Below the pieces are notes generated by a model, which worked only from the letters and a program-made list of their open reading frames with translations, did not search any database and had not been told where the DNA came from. DNA of 46,053 bases from assembly GCA_947624045.1 (NCBI GenBank), contig CANQIL010000008.1, forward strand, positions 1 to 46,053, read 5' to 3'. Position 1 is the stretch's first letter; the number at the start of each line of letters is the position of its first letter. The DNA is from an uncultured Bacilli bacterium. GTDB taxonomy: Bacteria > Bacillota_I > Bacilli_A > RF39 > UBA660. Below, piece by piece: positions 9,639 to 18,198 of this stretch. The position numbers were made by a program, and so were the translations under genes.

Positions 9639-10949
9639 TTATTCCATTTCATAAAATTCAAATCCATATATTTGCTCAATTTTTTTACCATTATCTAACA
9701 CATAATTTAAAGCAACCTTATCTGTCTGCTTATTATCAATGAAAGAATCTTTATTAATAACAAATATAGAATTTTTTTCTTTTTCTAAAGCTTTTTTTAA
9801 TTTTTCCGAACCATTATACCCCCAGTTGCCTGTATTAATTAAATCAAAATAATTAACTTTTTCATCCATAACAATTTTATAATAATAGCTTTGTTCAAAC
9901 AAACAAAGTACTTTTTTATCTTTATATTTCTTTATAGCTTTTACTACTTGTTTTGTTTCTTTCTCATGTTCTTTAGATATATATCTATATTCGAAATGAT
10001 TTATAGAATTTGGAAAATTCAAACCATCTTTAACTTCTTTTTTTAAACAAAGTAAGTTCATTCCTAATAGAAAGCCTAAACATAACAAGTCTAAATTTAA
10101 TTTTAATTGCACTTTATCAATAAATAAGAATAAAAACACGAATAAGAAAAACTTAATATGAAAACTATCTAACATTGGCAAAGCAATTGATGAAAAGGCT
10201 AAAATATAATATTTTTTTATATCATTAGGATTTTTTATTATCAAATAAATAGTTGTAATTAATGACAAGACTAAAATTATTATTACAAAAACATTACCTA
10301 TATAATTTTTCTTACCAAAATCAAAAAGGCCAAATAAACATAAATCTAAAAATTGCCTATAACTATCAGTTACTACTAAATATAATATAAATATACTAAT
10401 TGGTATAAGCATTCCTAGTATTCTCTTTACTAATTTATCTATTTTCTTTTCTTTAATTACATAATATAAAGTTGGCAAGCATAAAAAACAACCAATACTC
10501 TGTTTTGTTAAAATGGCTAAACCTAATAAAAATCCAATAAGATAATCACTTTTCTTTTTTTCTTCTAAATATAATATTATTAGAAATATTAAAAAAGCAA
10601 AATAATTATAACTTGCATATATTAAATCAAAATTTCCAATCAAAACAATAAATAATAAATTAGCTTTTTCATCAAATAATTTTTCTAAGAAAAAATAAGT
10701 TACTAAAATTAAAATAGTTTGAACTATATTTACCACTAAAGCATTTGAGCCAAATAAATGTAGAAATAAAGAAATAAAGAAGGGAAAAAATGGTGTAATT
10801 ACCATATTAAAGTCTTTATAAGGAATTAATCCTTGATAAATATTATTAGCAAAACCATAGTTCCATATTTCATCTAAATCAAACGGAATTATGTTCAGAA
10901 AAAATAAAATACCAACAAACATTAACAAATATTTAATAATTTTTCGCAT
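9639..10949 (-). CDS. GT-C-type membrane glycosyltransferase, paralog 1 (DE motif kept)
   Basis: Polytopic protein of 436 residues with about 10 hydrophobic helices. The first extracytoplasmic loop has DLDEIWNYGF followed by PYKDFNMVITP. This Asp-Glu in loop 1 is where GT-C transferases (ArnT/PMT type) carry a catalytic acid. Other features shared by all four paralogs are LTKQSIG, FLDLCLFGLFDF and the C-terminal soluble motif NTGNWGYNGSEKL. GT-C enzymes move sugars from lipid-phosphate donors to extracytoplasmic acceptors; donor and acceptor are unknown here. AGGAGG precedes the ATG. It is last in the array, next to ftsA, which suggests a role in wall or surface-polymer glycosylation. That is inference. 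Confidence 0.72.
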   Translation of the reverse strand: MRKIIKYLLMFVGILFFLNIIPFDLDEIWNYGFANNIYQGLIPYKDFNMVITPFFPFFISLFLHLFGSNALVVNIVQTILILVTYFFLEKLFDEKANLLFIVLIGNFDLIYASYNYFAFLIFLIILYLEEKKKSDYLIGFLLGLAILTKQSIGCFLCLPTLYYVIKEKKIDKLVKRILGMLIPISIFILYLVVTDSYRQFLDLCLFGLFDFGKKNYIGNVFVIIILVLSLITTIYLIIKNPNDIKKYYILAFSSIALPMLDSFHIKFFLFVFLFLFIDKVQLKLNLDLLCLGFLLGMNLLCLKKEVKDGLNFPNSINHFEYRYISKEHEKETKQVVKAIKKYKDKKVLCLFEQSYYYKIVMDEKVNYFDLINTGNWGYNGSEKLKKALEKEKNSIFVINKDSFIDNKQTDKVALNYVLDNGKKIEQIYGFEFYEME

Positions 10950-10984
10950 TTATTTTCCTCCTACTACTTTTAATTATCTATTAT

Positions 10985-11137
10985 TTAATTAAAAACATAA
11001 GCAAAAACTGTATAAAAAATGATTAAGAATAAATAATTAAAAAAACTAGCCCATTTTTTAACAGGACAATGTAAAAAATTAATAATAAAGACAAGTAAAG
11101 TTAATTTATCTTGACCTTTCTTTTCATTTTTCACCAT
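10985..11137 (-). CDS. small membrane protein (50 aa) in the GT-C array
   Basis: Fifty codons, ATG to TAA, with a charged N-terminus (MVKNEKKGQDK) and then two hydrophobic stretches (LTLLVFIINFL and FNYLFLIIFYTVFAYVF). AAGGA lies eight bases before the ATG. It occupies most of the gap between GT-C paralogs 2 and 1. I recognise no family. The hydrophobic pattern and ribosome-binding site support a real gene, but this is based on one sequence only. Confidence 0.55.
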   Translation of the reverse strand: MVKNEKKGQDKLTLLVFIINFLHCPVKKWASFFNYLFLIIFYTVFAYVFN

Positions 11138-11143
11138 TTACAT

Positions 11144-11163
11144 AGTCCTTGCAGGCAAAGACT
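11144..11163 (-). promoter_or_regulatory. hairpin covering the ribosome-binding site of the 50-aa ORF
   Basis: Minus strand AGTCTTTGCCTGCAAGGACT is a self-complementary hairpin with one wobble pair that includes the AAGGA ribosome-binding site. A possible 11-codon leader ORF (start at 11173, ending in ATG TAA) stops immediately before the ATG of the 50-aa ORF, so translation of the leader could open the hairpin. A weak promoter (TACAAT at 11195-11190) lies upstream. Confidence 0.4.
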
Positions 11164-11208
11164 TGCTCGACATTACGTTACGTATATAAATTGTATCATA
11201 GAAAATCA

Positions 11209-12543
11209 CTATTTTTTATAATAAATTAAAAATCTACCTTTCTCGTCTATTTTTTTATAATTTTTTATAATATAATCAACAATCTCTTTAGCAAATTGAG
11301 ATTCAGCACTATCATCTTCATAACCTTTTTTATCAATAATAATTGTCTTATTAGACATACTTTCAATTTTCTTAATCATTTTATCTGTACCTTTATAGCC
11401 AAAGTTACCATTAAGAAAGACATCAAAATAATCAATTTTATTACCATGTGTAATATCATAATGCATATTATAATAACTTATAATTAAAGGATTTTTATAA
11501 GAATCATATAATTTATTTGTATTTTTATACTCTAATGCTACCTTTTTAGTAATTGGAGTAAATTCAAAATGTTTAAATTCTTTTGCAAATATAGGTTTAG
11601 CACCTATTCCATAACTCAAATTACCAATGAAATAAGAAAAACTAATAAAACCAATTATCAAATAAATAGCGTAATTATATTTATTTTTTATTTTTAAATA
11701 AGGCAAAAGCATAACAACAAAAGATAACACATATATAGAATAATGTGATTTATCAAAAATTGGTATAACAAACATAAAAGCAAATATTAGATAATAATAT
11801 TTTATATCTTTCTTATTTTTTATTAATAGAAGAATACTTAATAACAATGTAATAATACTTACAAAGAAATAAAAATTAAAAATATGTCCATTTTTACTAG
11901 AAAAATCAAATAATCCTAAAAAACATAAATCTATAAATTTATAAAAGGCTTTATTTTTCAGTAAATAAAAAATAAAAACAATTAATGGCATAATTAATCC
12001 AATAAATCTTTTCTTCAATTTATTAATATCTTTATAATAAAAAATTAAAGACGGTATTACTAAGAAAAATCCAACAGTATGTTTAGCCAAAATACTAAGA
12101 CCAATAAAAAAACCAATTAAATAGTCTTTGTCTTTATAAAAATGTTCTAAATAAATTAAAACTATTATTAGGAAAAATGTAAAATAATTATAAGTTTGTA
12201 AAAAAGACTGAAAACAAAATATAAATGATACTAGTAATAAAAGATAACTATTTTTACCATAAATTTTTTCTAATAAATAAAACATTATTGTAACTAGCAA
12301 GCAATGTTCAAGTAAAAACATTGTAAAATTATCCCAAAAAATGAGTCCAAGCGCTTCATAAAAAGTATATAGAGGTGTTGTAATTATATTAAAATCTACA
12401 TATGGTATTTCTCCGCTTACTAAGGCATGACTAAAACCGTAATGGGACATTGGGTCACCGTAATTGATGCCCCAAAAAACAAATTCATAACAACAAAAAA
12501 GGAATATAAACAAAAGGAAATATTTACCAATCTTTTTCATCAT
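11209..12543 (-). CDS. GT-C-like membrane protein, paralog 2 (DE motif lost)
   Basis: About 444 residues with the same helix layout and motifs as its neighbours (PYVDFNIITTPLYTF, LAKHTVG, FIDLCFLGLFDF, LNGNFGYKGTDKM). Loop 1 reads NYGDPMSHYGF where paralogs 1 and 4 have LDE-W, so the acidic pair expected for GT-C catalysis is replaced by Asp-Pro. The frame is open to a GTG at 12552, but AGGTGAG sits correctly before the ATG at 12543. It may use another acidic residue, have altered specificity or be a non-catalytic partner. The sequence alone does not decide. Confidence 0.65.
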   Translation of the reverse strand: MMKKIGKYFLLFIFLFCCYEFVFWGINYGDPMSHYGFSHALVSGEIPYVDFNIITTPLYTFYEALGLIFWDNFTMFLLEHCLLVTIMFYLLEKIYGKNSYLLLLVSFIFCFQSFLQTYNYFTFFLIIVLIYLEHFYKDKDYLIGFFIGLSILAKHTVGFFLVIPSLIFYYKDINKLKKRFIGLIMPLIVFIFYLLKNKAFYKFIDLCFLGLFDFSSKNGHIFNFYFFVSIITLLLSILLLIKNKKDIKYYYLIFAFMFVIPIFDKSHYSIYVLSFVVMLLPYLKIKNKYNYAIYLIIGFISFSYFIGNLSYGIGAKPIFAKEFKHFEFTPITKKVALEYKNTNKLYDSYKNPLIISYYNMHYDITHGNKIDYFDVFLNGNFGYKGTDKMIKKIESMSNKTIIIDKKGYEDDSAESQFAKEIVDYIIKNYKKIDEKGRFLIYYKK

Positions 12544-12564
12544 ACTACTCACCTATCTTTCGAG

Positions 12565-13914
12565 TTATTTCTTATAATAAATTTTATATTCTTTTTTAAA
12601 ATTAGCAATTTCTTCAAAATTTTTCATAATATATCTTGCAATCTTTTTATCAAATTGTAATCTTACATTTTTATCATTTAAATTTTTAATAGAAACAGCA
12701 AAGTAGCAATCATGCATCTTCTTTATTTTTTTAATCATCTTTTCTGAACCATTGAATCCAAAATTACCTGTATAATGAGAAGAAAAATAATCTACTTTCT
12801 TATCGCTATATAAAGTGTATTTCATTGAATAACGACCTATAATTATAAGTTTTTTATTGTTGTATTTGTCTAAAAAATCATTGTACTCTAAAAACTTTTT
12901 ATACTCTTTTTTATCATGAATTAAGTATTCAAAATGATTAAGTTTTGTAGTAAAAACTAATTCTATTGGATATGTAAAATATAATAAAAGACTAAAAAGG
13001 ATAAAAATTAATGTACAAAGAACTGGTACAGATTTATTCTTTGAGTTTATATATGGCAAAAAAGCTATAACTATACAATTTAAAAACATAGCAAAATGAA
13101 TATCATCAAAAAGTGGAAAAGCAAAGAAAAAACCACTAATTAGATAATACAAATTAATATCTTTGGGATGTCTAAAAAGCATAAATATCATTACAAATAA
13201 CCCAACTATTGAAAACAATAAGTATTTTATTCCTGCTAGTTTATTTCCTATTCCATTATTGTTAAAGAAGTCAAAGAGTCCTAAAAAACATAAATCAATA
13301 AATTGATATAAACATTTATTAACAAGTAAATAAATTAAAAATATACTGCAGGGAATTATAAAACCAATAAATCGCTTTTTCAATTTAGCTAAATTTTTAT
13401 GATAAAAAATAATACTTGGAATTACAAAAAAAACACCCACTGTTTGTTTAGAAAGTAGACCTAAGGCAATTAAAAAGCCTATCAAATAATCCTTATCATT
13501 ATGCTTATTTTCCATAAATATGATTAAAATCATTATAAAAAAGCAAAAGAAATTATAAGTTGGAATAATATTTCCATATAATGTTAATATTGTTATTAAC
13601 AAAATAATTGTGATTTTTTTATCAAATAATTTATAAAGTACTAAACAGCACACTGCAATTAAAAATGACTGTTCTAATAAAAAAGTTAAATAATTATTAT
13701 ATATAAAAAGCCCTAATGAGGTTACAAAAGCATATAAAGGTGTAGAGATAAGATTAAAGTCTAAATAAGGAACTTCTCCTCTTGCAATCGCATAAGCAAA
13801 ACCGTAATTATTTATAGGATCATCGTAATTATGAAAGTAAGCTACAAAATTAAGACATAAAAATGAGCCTATAAAAACTAATAATAGCCACCAATACTTT
13901 TTAATGAACTGCAT
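12565..13914 (-). CDS. GT-C-like membrane protein, paralog 3 (DE motif lost)
   Basis: About 449 residues, closest to paralog 2 in loop 1 (NYDDPINNYGF, then PYLDFNLISTPLYAF). It shares LSKQTVG, FIDLCFLGLFDF and YTGNFGFNGSEKM. As in paralog 2, the loop-1 Asp-Glu is absent. AGGAGG is eight bases before the ATG at 13914 and overlaps the end of paralog 4, so the two are co-transcribed. Paralogs 2 and 3 look like one duplication and 1 and 4 like another (inference from loop-1 motifs). Confidence 0.65.
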   Translation of the reverse strand: MQFIKKYWWLLLVFIGSFLCLNFVAYFHNYDDPINNYGFAYAIARGEVPYLDFNLISTPLYAFVTSLGLFIYNNYLTFLLEQSFLIAVCCLVLYKLFDKKITIILLITILTLYGNIIPTYNFFCFFIMILIIFMENKHNDKDYLIGFLIALGLLSKQTVGVFFVIPSIIFYHKNLAKLKKRFIGFIIPCSIFLIYLLVNKCLYQFIDLCFLGLFDFFNNNGIGNKLAGIKYLLFSIVGLFVMIFMLFRHPKDINLYYLISGFFFAFPLFDDIHFAMFLNCIVIAFLPYINSKNKSVPVLCTLIFILFSLLLYFTYPIELVFTTKLNHFEYLIHDKKEYKKFLEYNDFLDKYNNKKLIIIGRYSMKYTLYSDKKVDYFSSHYTGNFGFNGSEKMIKKIKKMHDCYFAVSIKNLNDKNVRLQFDKKIARYIMKNFEEIANFKKEYKIYYKK

Positions 13915-13918
13915 CAAT

Positions 13919-15253
13919 CTAACCTCCTAAAGTGTAAATATCATAATAAGCTATCTTGTCAATTTTTTTGCCATTAGTTAAAATGTACTTAATCAAATCT
14001 TGGTCTGTTTGTTTTCCTATTCCCAATTCTTCTTTGTCAACAAAAAACACGCCATTATTTAACTTCTTTATATCATTTAATAATTTCCTACTACCATTAT
14101 AGCCATAATTACCCATATTTATTAAATCAAATTTATCAATTTTTTCATTGTTCATAAGTTTATACAAATATCCATCCCCACTTATAAATATTACTTTCTT
14201 ATTACTATATTCTTTTTTTTTATTATTTATTTGCTCATAATTATTTATGGCTACATTAGTTAAATAACGATATTCAAAATTAGGAATTTTGTTAGGATAA
14301 ACTGAATCTTTTGAAAAATAATCTTTAAGTGAGGTTATTTCTAAAATACTGATAGTTATAAATATAATAAGCCCAACATTTACTCTAAAATCAACTTCTT
14401 TTTTCATAAAAAATATTATCAAAGAGGCTACCAAAAACATCATAACATGATATAAATCAAAAAGTGGTATTATATTTGCCATAAAGGCAAGTAAATAAAG
14501 ATAGTGAAAATCTCTTGGATGCTTTTTTATAAAGAAAAGTAATATGCCTAAAAGAACTAAACTAAAGTAAAATAGAAAATTAAACACTTTCCCATTGCCC
14601 TTTGAAAAATCAAATAAACCTAAAACGCATAAATCTATAAATTGATAGAAACTCTTAGTAATTAACAGATAAAATAGAAAAATAGCTAAAACTAAAAAAC
14701 AAGCTAAAAGTCTTTTTTTCAATTTTCCTTTATCTTTAAAAGCAACTATTACACTAGCAATCAAGAAAAAAATACCTACTGTATGCTTCGTTAAAATAAG
14801 AAAAGCAATTAAAAGACCAATTATATAATCATTAAAGTTTTCTTTTTCAAAATAAAGTAGTAAAACAAAAAGATAAAACAAAAACAAATTATAGCTAGGA
14901 AAAAGTAGTGATAACGGAACACATAAAAAGAAAAAAACTATACAAGCATTTCTTTTTACTAATTTTTTAATTATATAATACATATGCGTAATCATTAAAG
15001 CATTTACAATATGCATAGTTAAAAGATTGGATGAAAACAATCTAAAAAATATACTCATAATAAAAGGATAAAGCGGTGGTATAACCATATTAAAATCTTT
15101 ATAAGGAACTAGTCCTCTATAAATATTTACCGCAAAGCCATAATTCCAAACTTCATCTAAAGTTAACATGCCAACAATATTTATAGTGAGAACAAATATA
15201 AACACTACTAAATAAAGATAATTATTTTTAATAAAATCTACTACTTTCTTCAT
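13919..15253 (-). CDS. GT-C-type membrane glycosyltransferase, paralog 4 (DE motif kept)
   Basis: 444 residues. The first membrane helix is followed by TLDEVWNYGFAVNIYRG and PYKDFNMVIPP, very like paralog 1. Family motifs are LTKHTVG, FIDLCVLGLFDF and NMGNYGYNGSRKL. AAAGGAG precedes the ATG, and the gene starts five bases after ftsQ ends. A GT-C mechanism with a polyprenyl-phosphate sugar donor is the family expectation; the acceptor is not known. Confidence 0.72.
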   Translation of the reverse strand: MKKVVDFIKNNYLYLVVFIFVLTINIVGMLTLDEVWNYGFAVNIYRGLVPYKDFNMVIPPLYPFIMSIFFRLFSSNLLTMHIVNALMITHMYYIIKKLVKRNACIVFFFLCVPLSLLFPSYNLFLFYLFVLLLYFEKENFNDYIIGLLIAFLILTKHTVGIFFLIASVIVAFKDKGKLKKRLLACFLVLAIFLFYLLITKSFYQFIDLCVLGLFDFSKGNGKVFNFLFYFSLVLLGILLFFIKKHPRDFHYLYLLAFMANIIPLFDLYHVMMFLVASLIIFFMKKEVDFRVNVGLIIFITISILEITSLKDYFSKDSVYPNKIPNFEYRYLTNVAINNYEQINNKKKEYSNKKVIFISGDGYLYKLMNNEKIDKFDLINMGNYGYNGSRKLLNDIKKLNNGVFFVDKEELGIGKQTDQDLIKYILTNGKKIDKIAYYDIYTLGG

Positions 15254-15258
15254 GCAAA

Positions 15259-15948
15259 CTACTCCTTTATTTGGAAATGATTACCATTATCTAAGTAAAG
15301 AATTCCTTTATGATTTTCTAATTGACTTAATACTTTATTATAATAATTAATCATTTTAAATTTAGTAAGTGTCAAATAAACCATATTCCCATCATCCATA
15401 TATAATAAGAATCTATCTTTATCGATATCATTTGGCTGATATTCAATATCTGATATTTTACCCAAAACATCTTCTTCTATCAAATTCATACCTTTAATAA
15501 ATTTATTATACTTATCTTTTGGTACTTCATTAATTAATCTTGGTATCCGAAAAGAAGAAACCATCTCATCATTTGACACTGCTTCTTTATTATTTAAAAC
15601 AACCTTGTCTGAAGCATTATCATAAAAAATAGCTTTAGCTTCCACTACTTCAATACTTATAACATGAAAAAAATCTCTTTTTATTTTTACTGAGTCTATA
15701 TAAGGTGACTTTTCTAATTCTTTTTTTATTTTAAAACCATTTATACTAAAATAACTTGGATAATTCTTTAAATTAGCTAAGTCTAAAATATAATCATCAT
15801 TTAGATAAGTTGTCTTTTTTATAATAATATTTTTAATAGGTACACTTAAGAAAAACTTAATGCCAAAAAATAGTCCTATTAAAATTAAGAGAACTAATAA
15901 AAAGTTAAATATTTTTAATTTTCTTTTCTTGACTATTTTTTTGGCCAT
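15259..15948 (-). CDS. ftsQ: cell division protein FtsQ/DivIB
   Basis: 229 residues: a short basic cytoplasmic tail (MAKKIVKKRK), one membrane helix at about 13-33, then a POTRA domain (from IKNIIIKKTTYL through SVKIKRDFFHVISIEVVE) and a beta domain. FtsQ/DivIB forms a complex with FtsL/DivIC that activates septal wall synthesis. It is shorter than Bacillus DivIB, lacking a long C-terminal extension. Its position after murG-murB is the usual one. GGGAG precedes the ATG. Confidence 0.9.
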   Translation of the reverse strand: MAKKIVKKRKLKIFNFLLVLLILIGLFFGIKFFLSVPIKNIIIKKTTYLNDDYILDLANLKNYPSYFSINGFKIKKELEKSPYIDSVKIKRDFFHVISIEVVEAKAIFYDNASDKVVLNNKEAVSNDEMVSSFRIPRLINEVPKDKYNKFIKGMNLIEEDVLGKISDIEYQPNDIDKDRFLLYMDDGNMVYLTLTKFKMINYYNKVLSQLENHKGILYLDNGNHFQIKE

Positions 15949-15951
15949 TTT

Positions 15952-16860
15952 CTACTCCCAATTTACAAATTCTTGTTCTATTTTTAAATCTACTTTATAT
16001 TTTTCTAAAACTTCATCGTGTACTAGCTCAATTAATTTCTTTATATCACTACTAGTAGCCTTTTTATAATTTATAATAAAGTTTGCATGTTTCTTACTAA
16101 CCATGGCTCCCCCTATTTTTTTACCCTTTAAACCTAAGCTTTCAATCATTTCTCCGGCAAACATTCCAGTTGGATTACGAAAAACACTACCAGCTGATGG
16201 ATATTCTAAAGGTTGGGACTCCGTTCTTCTTTTACGCCTTTCTTTAATGACTTCTTCTATTGCTTGTTTATTACCTTTTTCTAATTTAATCAATACTTCT
16301 AAGCAAATATAATCTTTATGCTTTTGTAAAAACGAAGTACGATAATGAAAATTCATCTCTTTATTTTCTAAAGTTATTATTTTTAAATCAGGTGTTAATA
16401 CTTTTACTTCTTTAACGACATAACCCATATCACTTTTATAGGCTCCGGCATTCATATAAACGCTTCCACCAACCGTACCAGGAATACCAGATGCAAACTC
16501 TAAACCAGCTAAGCCCTTTTTTGCCGCTTGCAAACTTAACTTCATTAATGAATATCCTGCTCCCACTCTTATCTTTTGTCCAGCTAAAAATTTTATATCA
16601 TTAAACTCCGTTAATCTAATAATAACGCCCTCAAAAACTTTATCACTAAAAAGCAAATTAGATCCATTTCCTAATATTTTATAAGGCACTTTTTCATTTT
16701 TTATTAATTTTATAAGCTTTGTCAAGCTCTGCGCATTCTTAGGATAAACAACTACTCTAGCCTTGCCCCCTACTTTATAAGTTGTATATCTACTTAAAGC
16801 TACATTTTCTTCTACTTTGCCTATATTTAATGTGGTAATTTTTTCAACTAAATTATCCAT
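15952..16860 (-). CDS. murB: UDP-N-acetylenolpyruvoylglucosamine reductase MurB
   Basis: FAD-dependent enzyme of about 302 residues that reduces UDP-GlcNAc-enolpyruvate to UDP-MurNAc. FAD-binding motifs YTTYKVGGKA and LGNGSNLLFSD are seen, then GLEFASGIPGTVGGSVYMNAGAY in two conserved pieces. YPSAGSVFRNP contains the catalytic Ser of type II MurB, with the terminal Glu in KIEQEFVNW. The frame extends to a GTG at 16869 overlapping the murG stop, but AGGTGAGG is properly spaced from the ATG at 16860. Confidence 0.96.
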   Translation of the reverse strand: MDNLVEKITTLNIGKVEENVALSRYTTYKVGGKARVVVYPKNAQSLTKLIKLIKNEKVPYKILGNGSNLLFSDKVFEGVIIRLTEFNDIKFLAGQKIRVGAGYSLMKLSLQAAKKGLAGLEFASGIPGTVGGSVYMNAGAYKSDMGYVVKEVKVLTPDLKIITLENKEMNFHYRTSFLQKHKDYICLEVLIKLEKGNKQAIEEVIKERRKRRTESQPLEYPSAGSVFRNPTGMFAGEMIESLGLKGKKIGGAMVSKKHANFIINYKKATSSDIKKLIELVHDEVLEKYKVDLKIEQEFVNWE

Positions 16861-16865
16861 TAACC

Positions 16866-17942
16866 TCACCTAATTATCTTTCTTATTTCATTATATACCC
16901 TAGTTGCTGAATCTTTAATACCTAAATTAGCACTACACATTCTCATTTTACTATAAATTTCTTTATTACAAAAGAGTCTATCTATCTCTTTTAATACTTT
17001 TTCTTTAGAAAATTCTTCCTCTGTAATAATTACAGCAGCTCCTTCTTTTTCTAAATCTTTAGCATTTTTATATTGATGATTATTAGTAACATAAGGTGAT
17101 GGTATAAAAATAGTGGGAAGTCCTATCGCTGTAGCTTCCGCAATAGTAGAAGCCCCGGCTCTAGAAACTAACAAATCAGTATCTTTAAGCAAATTTATTA
17201 AGTTATCTAAAAAAGGAACTATTTTAACATTGCTAGGTATATCTAAATTTTTATAGTCATCATAATAGTTATTTCCAGTAATTATTAGTACTTGATAATC
17301 TTTATCTTTAAATGCTGGAATTAAGTCTTTTAATTTTTCCGTCATTGTTAAAGAACCTAAAGACCCCATTACAAAAACAACTAATCGTTTATCTTTAACA
17401 AAACCTAATTCTGTTTTAGCTAAAGGTTTTTTTGTAATAATCTCTTCACTTCGCGGGTTACCTGTATAAACTGTTTTTTTCTCAGGAAAATACTTAACAC
17501 TTCCTGGTAAAGACACACATATTCTATCCGCAAAGGAAGCTATAAATTTATTTGATACACCGGGAATAGAATTTTGTTCATGAATTAAAATGGGATATTT
17601 CAACTTTTTAGCGGCATATAAAACGGGTGCTGTTATATAACCTCCCGCTCCAATAACAACATCGGGCTTAAAATCACTTATAATTTTCTTAGCTTTTTTT
17701 ATAGCTTTATTATATTTTTTTAAAACACTTATATTAGAAAAAAGATTTTTTCGATTTAAACCTGTCATTTCTATACCTACAAATTTAATACCCATCTTTG
17801 GAATTATATCTTTTTCCATTCTATCCGTTGTTCCAATAAATAAAATATCACTATTTGCCTCTATATCTTTAATTTTATTAATAATCGCAACAGCCGGATA
17901 AATATGTCCACCTGTTCCTCCCGCCACAACAATTGCCCTCAC
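16866..17942 (-). CDS. murG: MurG, lipid II synthase glycosyltransferase
   Basis: GT-B transferase of about 358 residues that adds GlcNAc to lipid I at the inner face of the membrane. Key motifs: VAGGTGGHIYPAVAI (glycine-rich loop 1), GAGGYITAPVL (loop 2), HEQNSIPG, and the donor-binding SRAGASTIAEATAIGLPTIF. The GTG at 17942 is five bases after GAAGGTGA and gives the standard MRAIVVAGG start. The frame continues upstream only to an unlikely ATT. First gene of the leftward cluster. Confidence 0.96.
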   Translation of the reverse strand: MRAIVVAGGTGGHIYPAVAIINKIKDIEANSDILFIGTTDRMEKDIIPKMGIKFVGIEMTGLNRKNLFSNISVLKKYNKAIKKAKKIISDFKPDVVIGAGGYITAPVLYAAKKLKYPILIHEQNSIPGVSNKFIASFADRICVSLPGSVKYFPEKKTVYTGNPRSEEIITKKPLAKTELGFVKDKRLVVFVMGSLGSLTMTEKLKDLIPAFKDKDYQVLIITGNNYYDDYKNLDIPSNVKIVPFLDNLINLLKDTDLLVSRAGASTIAEATAIGLPTIFIPSPYVTNNHQYKNAKDLEKEGAAVIITEEEFSKEKVLKEIDRLFCNKEIYSKMRMCSANLGIKDSATRVYNEIRKIIR

Positions 17943-17973
17943 AAAAATCACCTTCGGTTAACTAATCATATCA

Positions 17974-18002
17974 ATTATATCATAGAATATACTTAATTTT
18001 AA
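17974..18002 (-). promoter_or_regulatory. probable promoter of the murG-ftsZ cluster
   Basis: Minus strand TATAAT (17979-17974) preceded by TG one base upstream (extended -10) and a weak -35 TTAAAA (18002-17997) at 17 bases. It lies about 30 bases before the murG start. The remainder of the divergent gap (to 18143) shows a 7-bp hairpin with T-run near 18060-18095 and no gene. Confidence 0.55.
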
Positions 18003-18143
18003 GATTTGTCTTTTTACTTTACATTTAATTTTATTCAACTTTACTAATTAATAATACTTAAATTTAGACAAACTTTGCTAAATTGAATTTTTTTCCTGGA
18101 CCTATTCTATAGTAAACTACGTAATTTAACTTCCTACAAATAA

Positions 18144-18172
18144 TTGTAAAGATTACAACTTTATGCTAAAAT
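18144..18172 (+). promoter_or_regulatory. promoter of the tmcAL-gmk operon
   Basis: TTGTAA (18144-18149), 17-base spacer, TAAAAT (18167-18172) preceded by TGC (extended -10). The only upstream in-frame ATG (18163) is made by this TG element, so it lies before the predicted transcript start near 18179. Confidence 0.75.
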
Positions 18173-18198
18173 ATCTAAAAAAGAAAGGGGAAATTATT

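Noticed and set aside
18060-18095. AATTTAG/CTAAATT hairpin followed by T-run on the plus strand, possible sRNA terminator
   Set aside because: No convincing promoter and RNA body upstream of it in the divergent gap.
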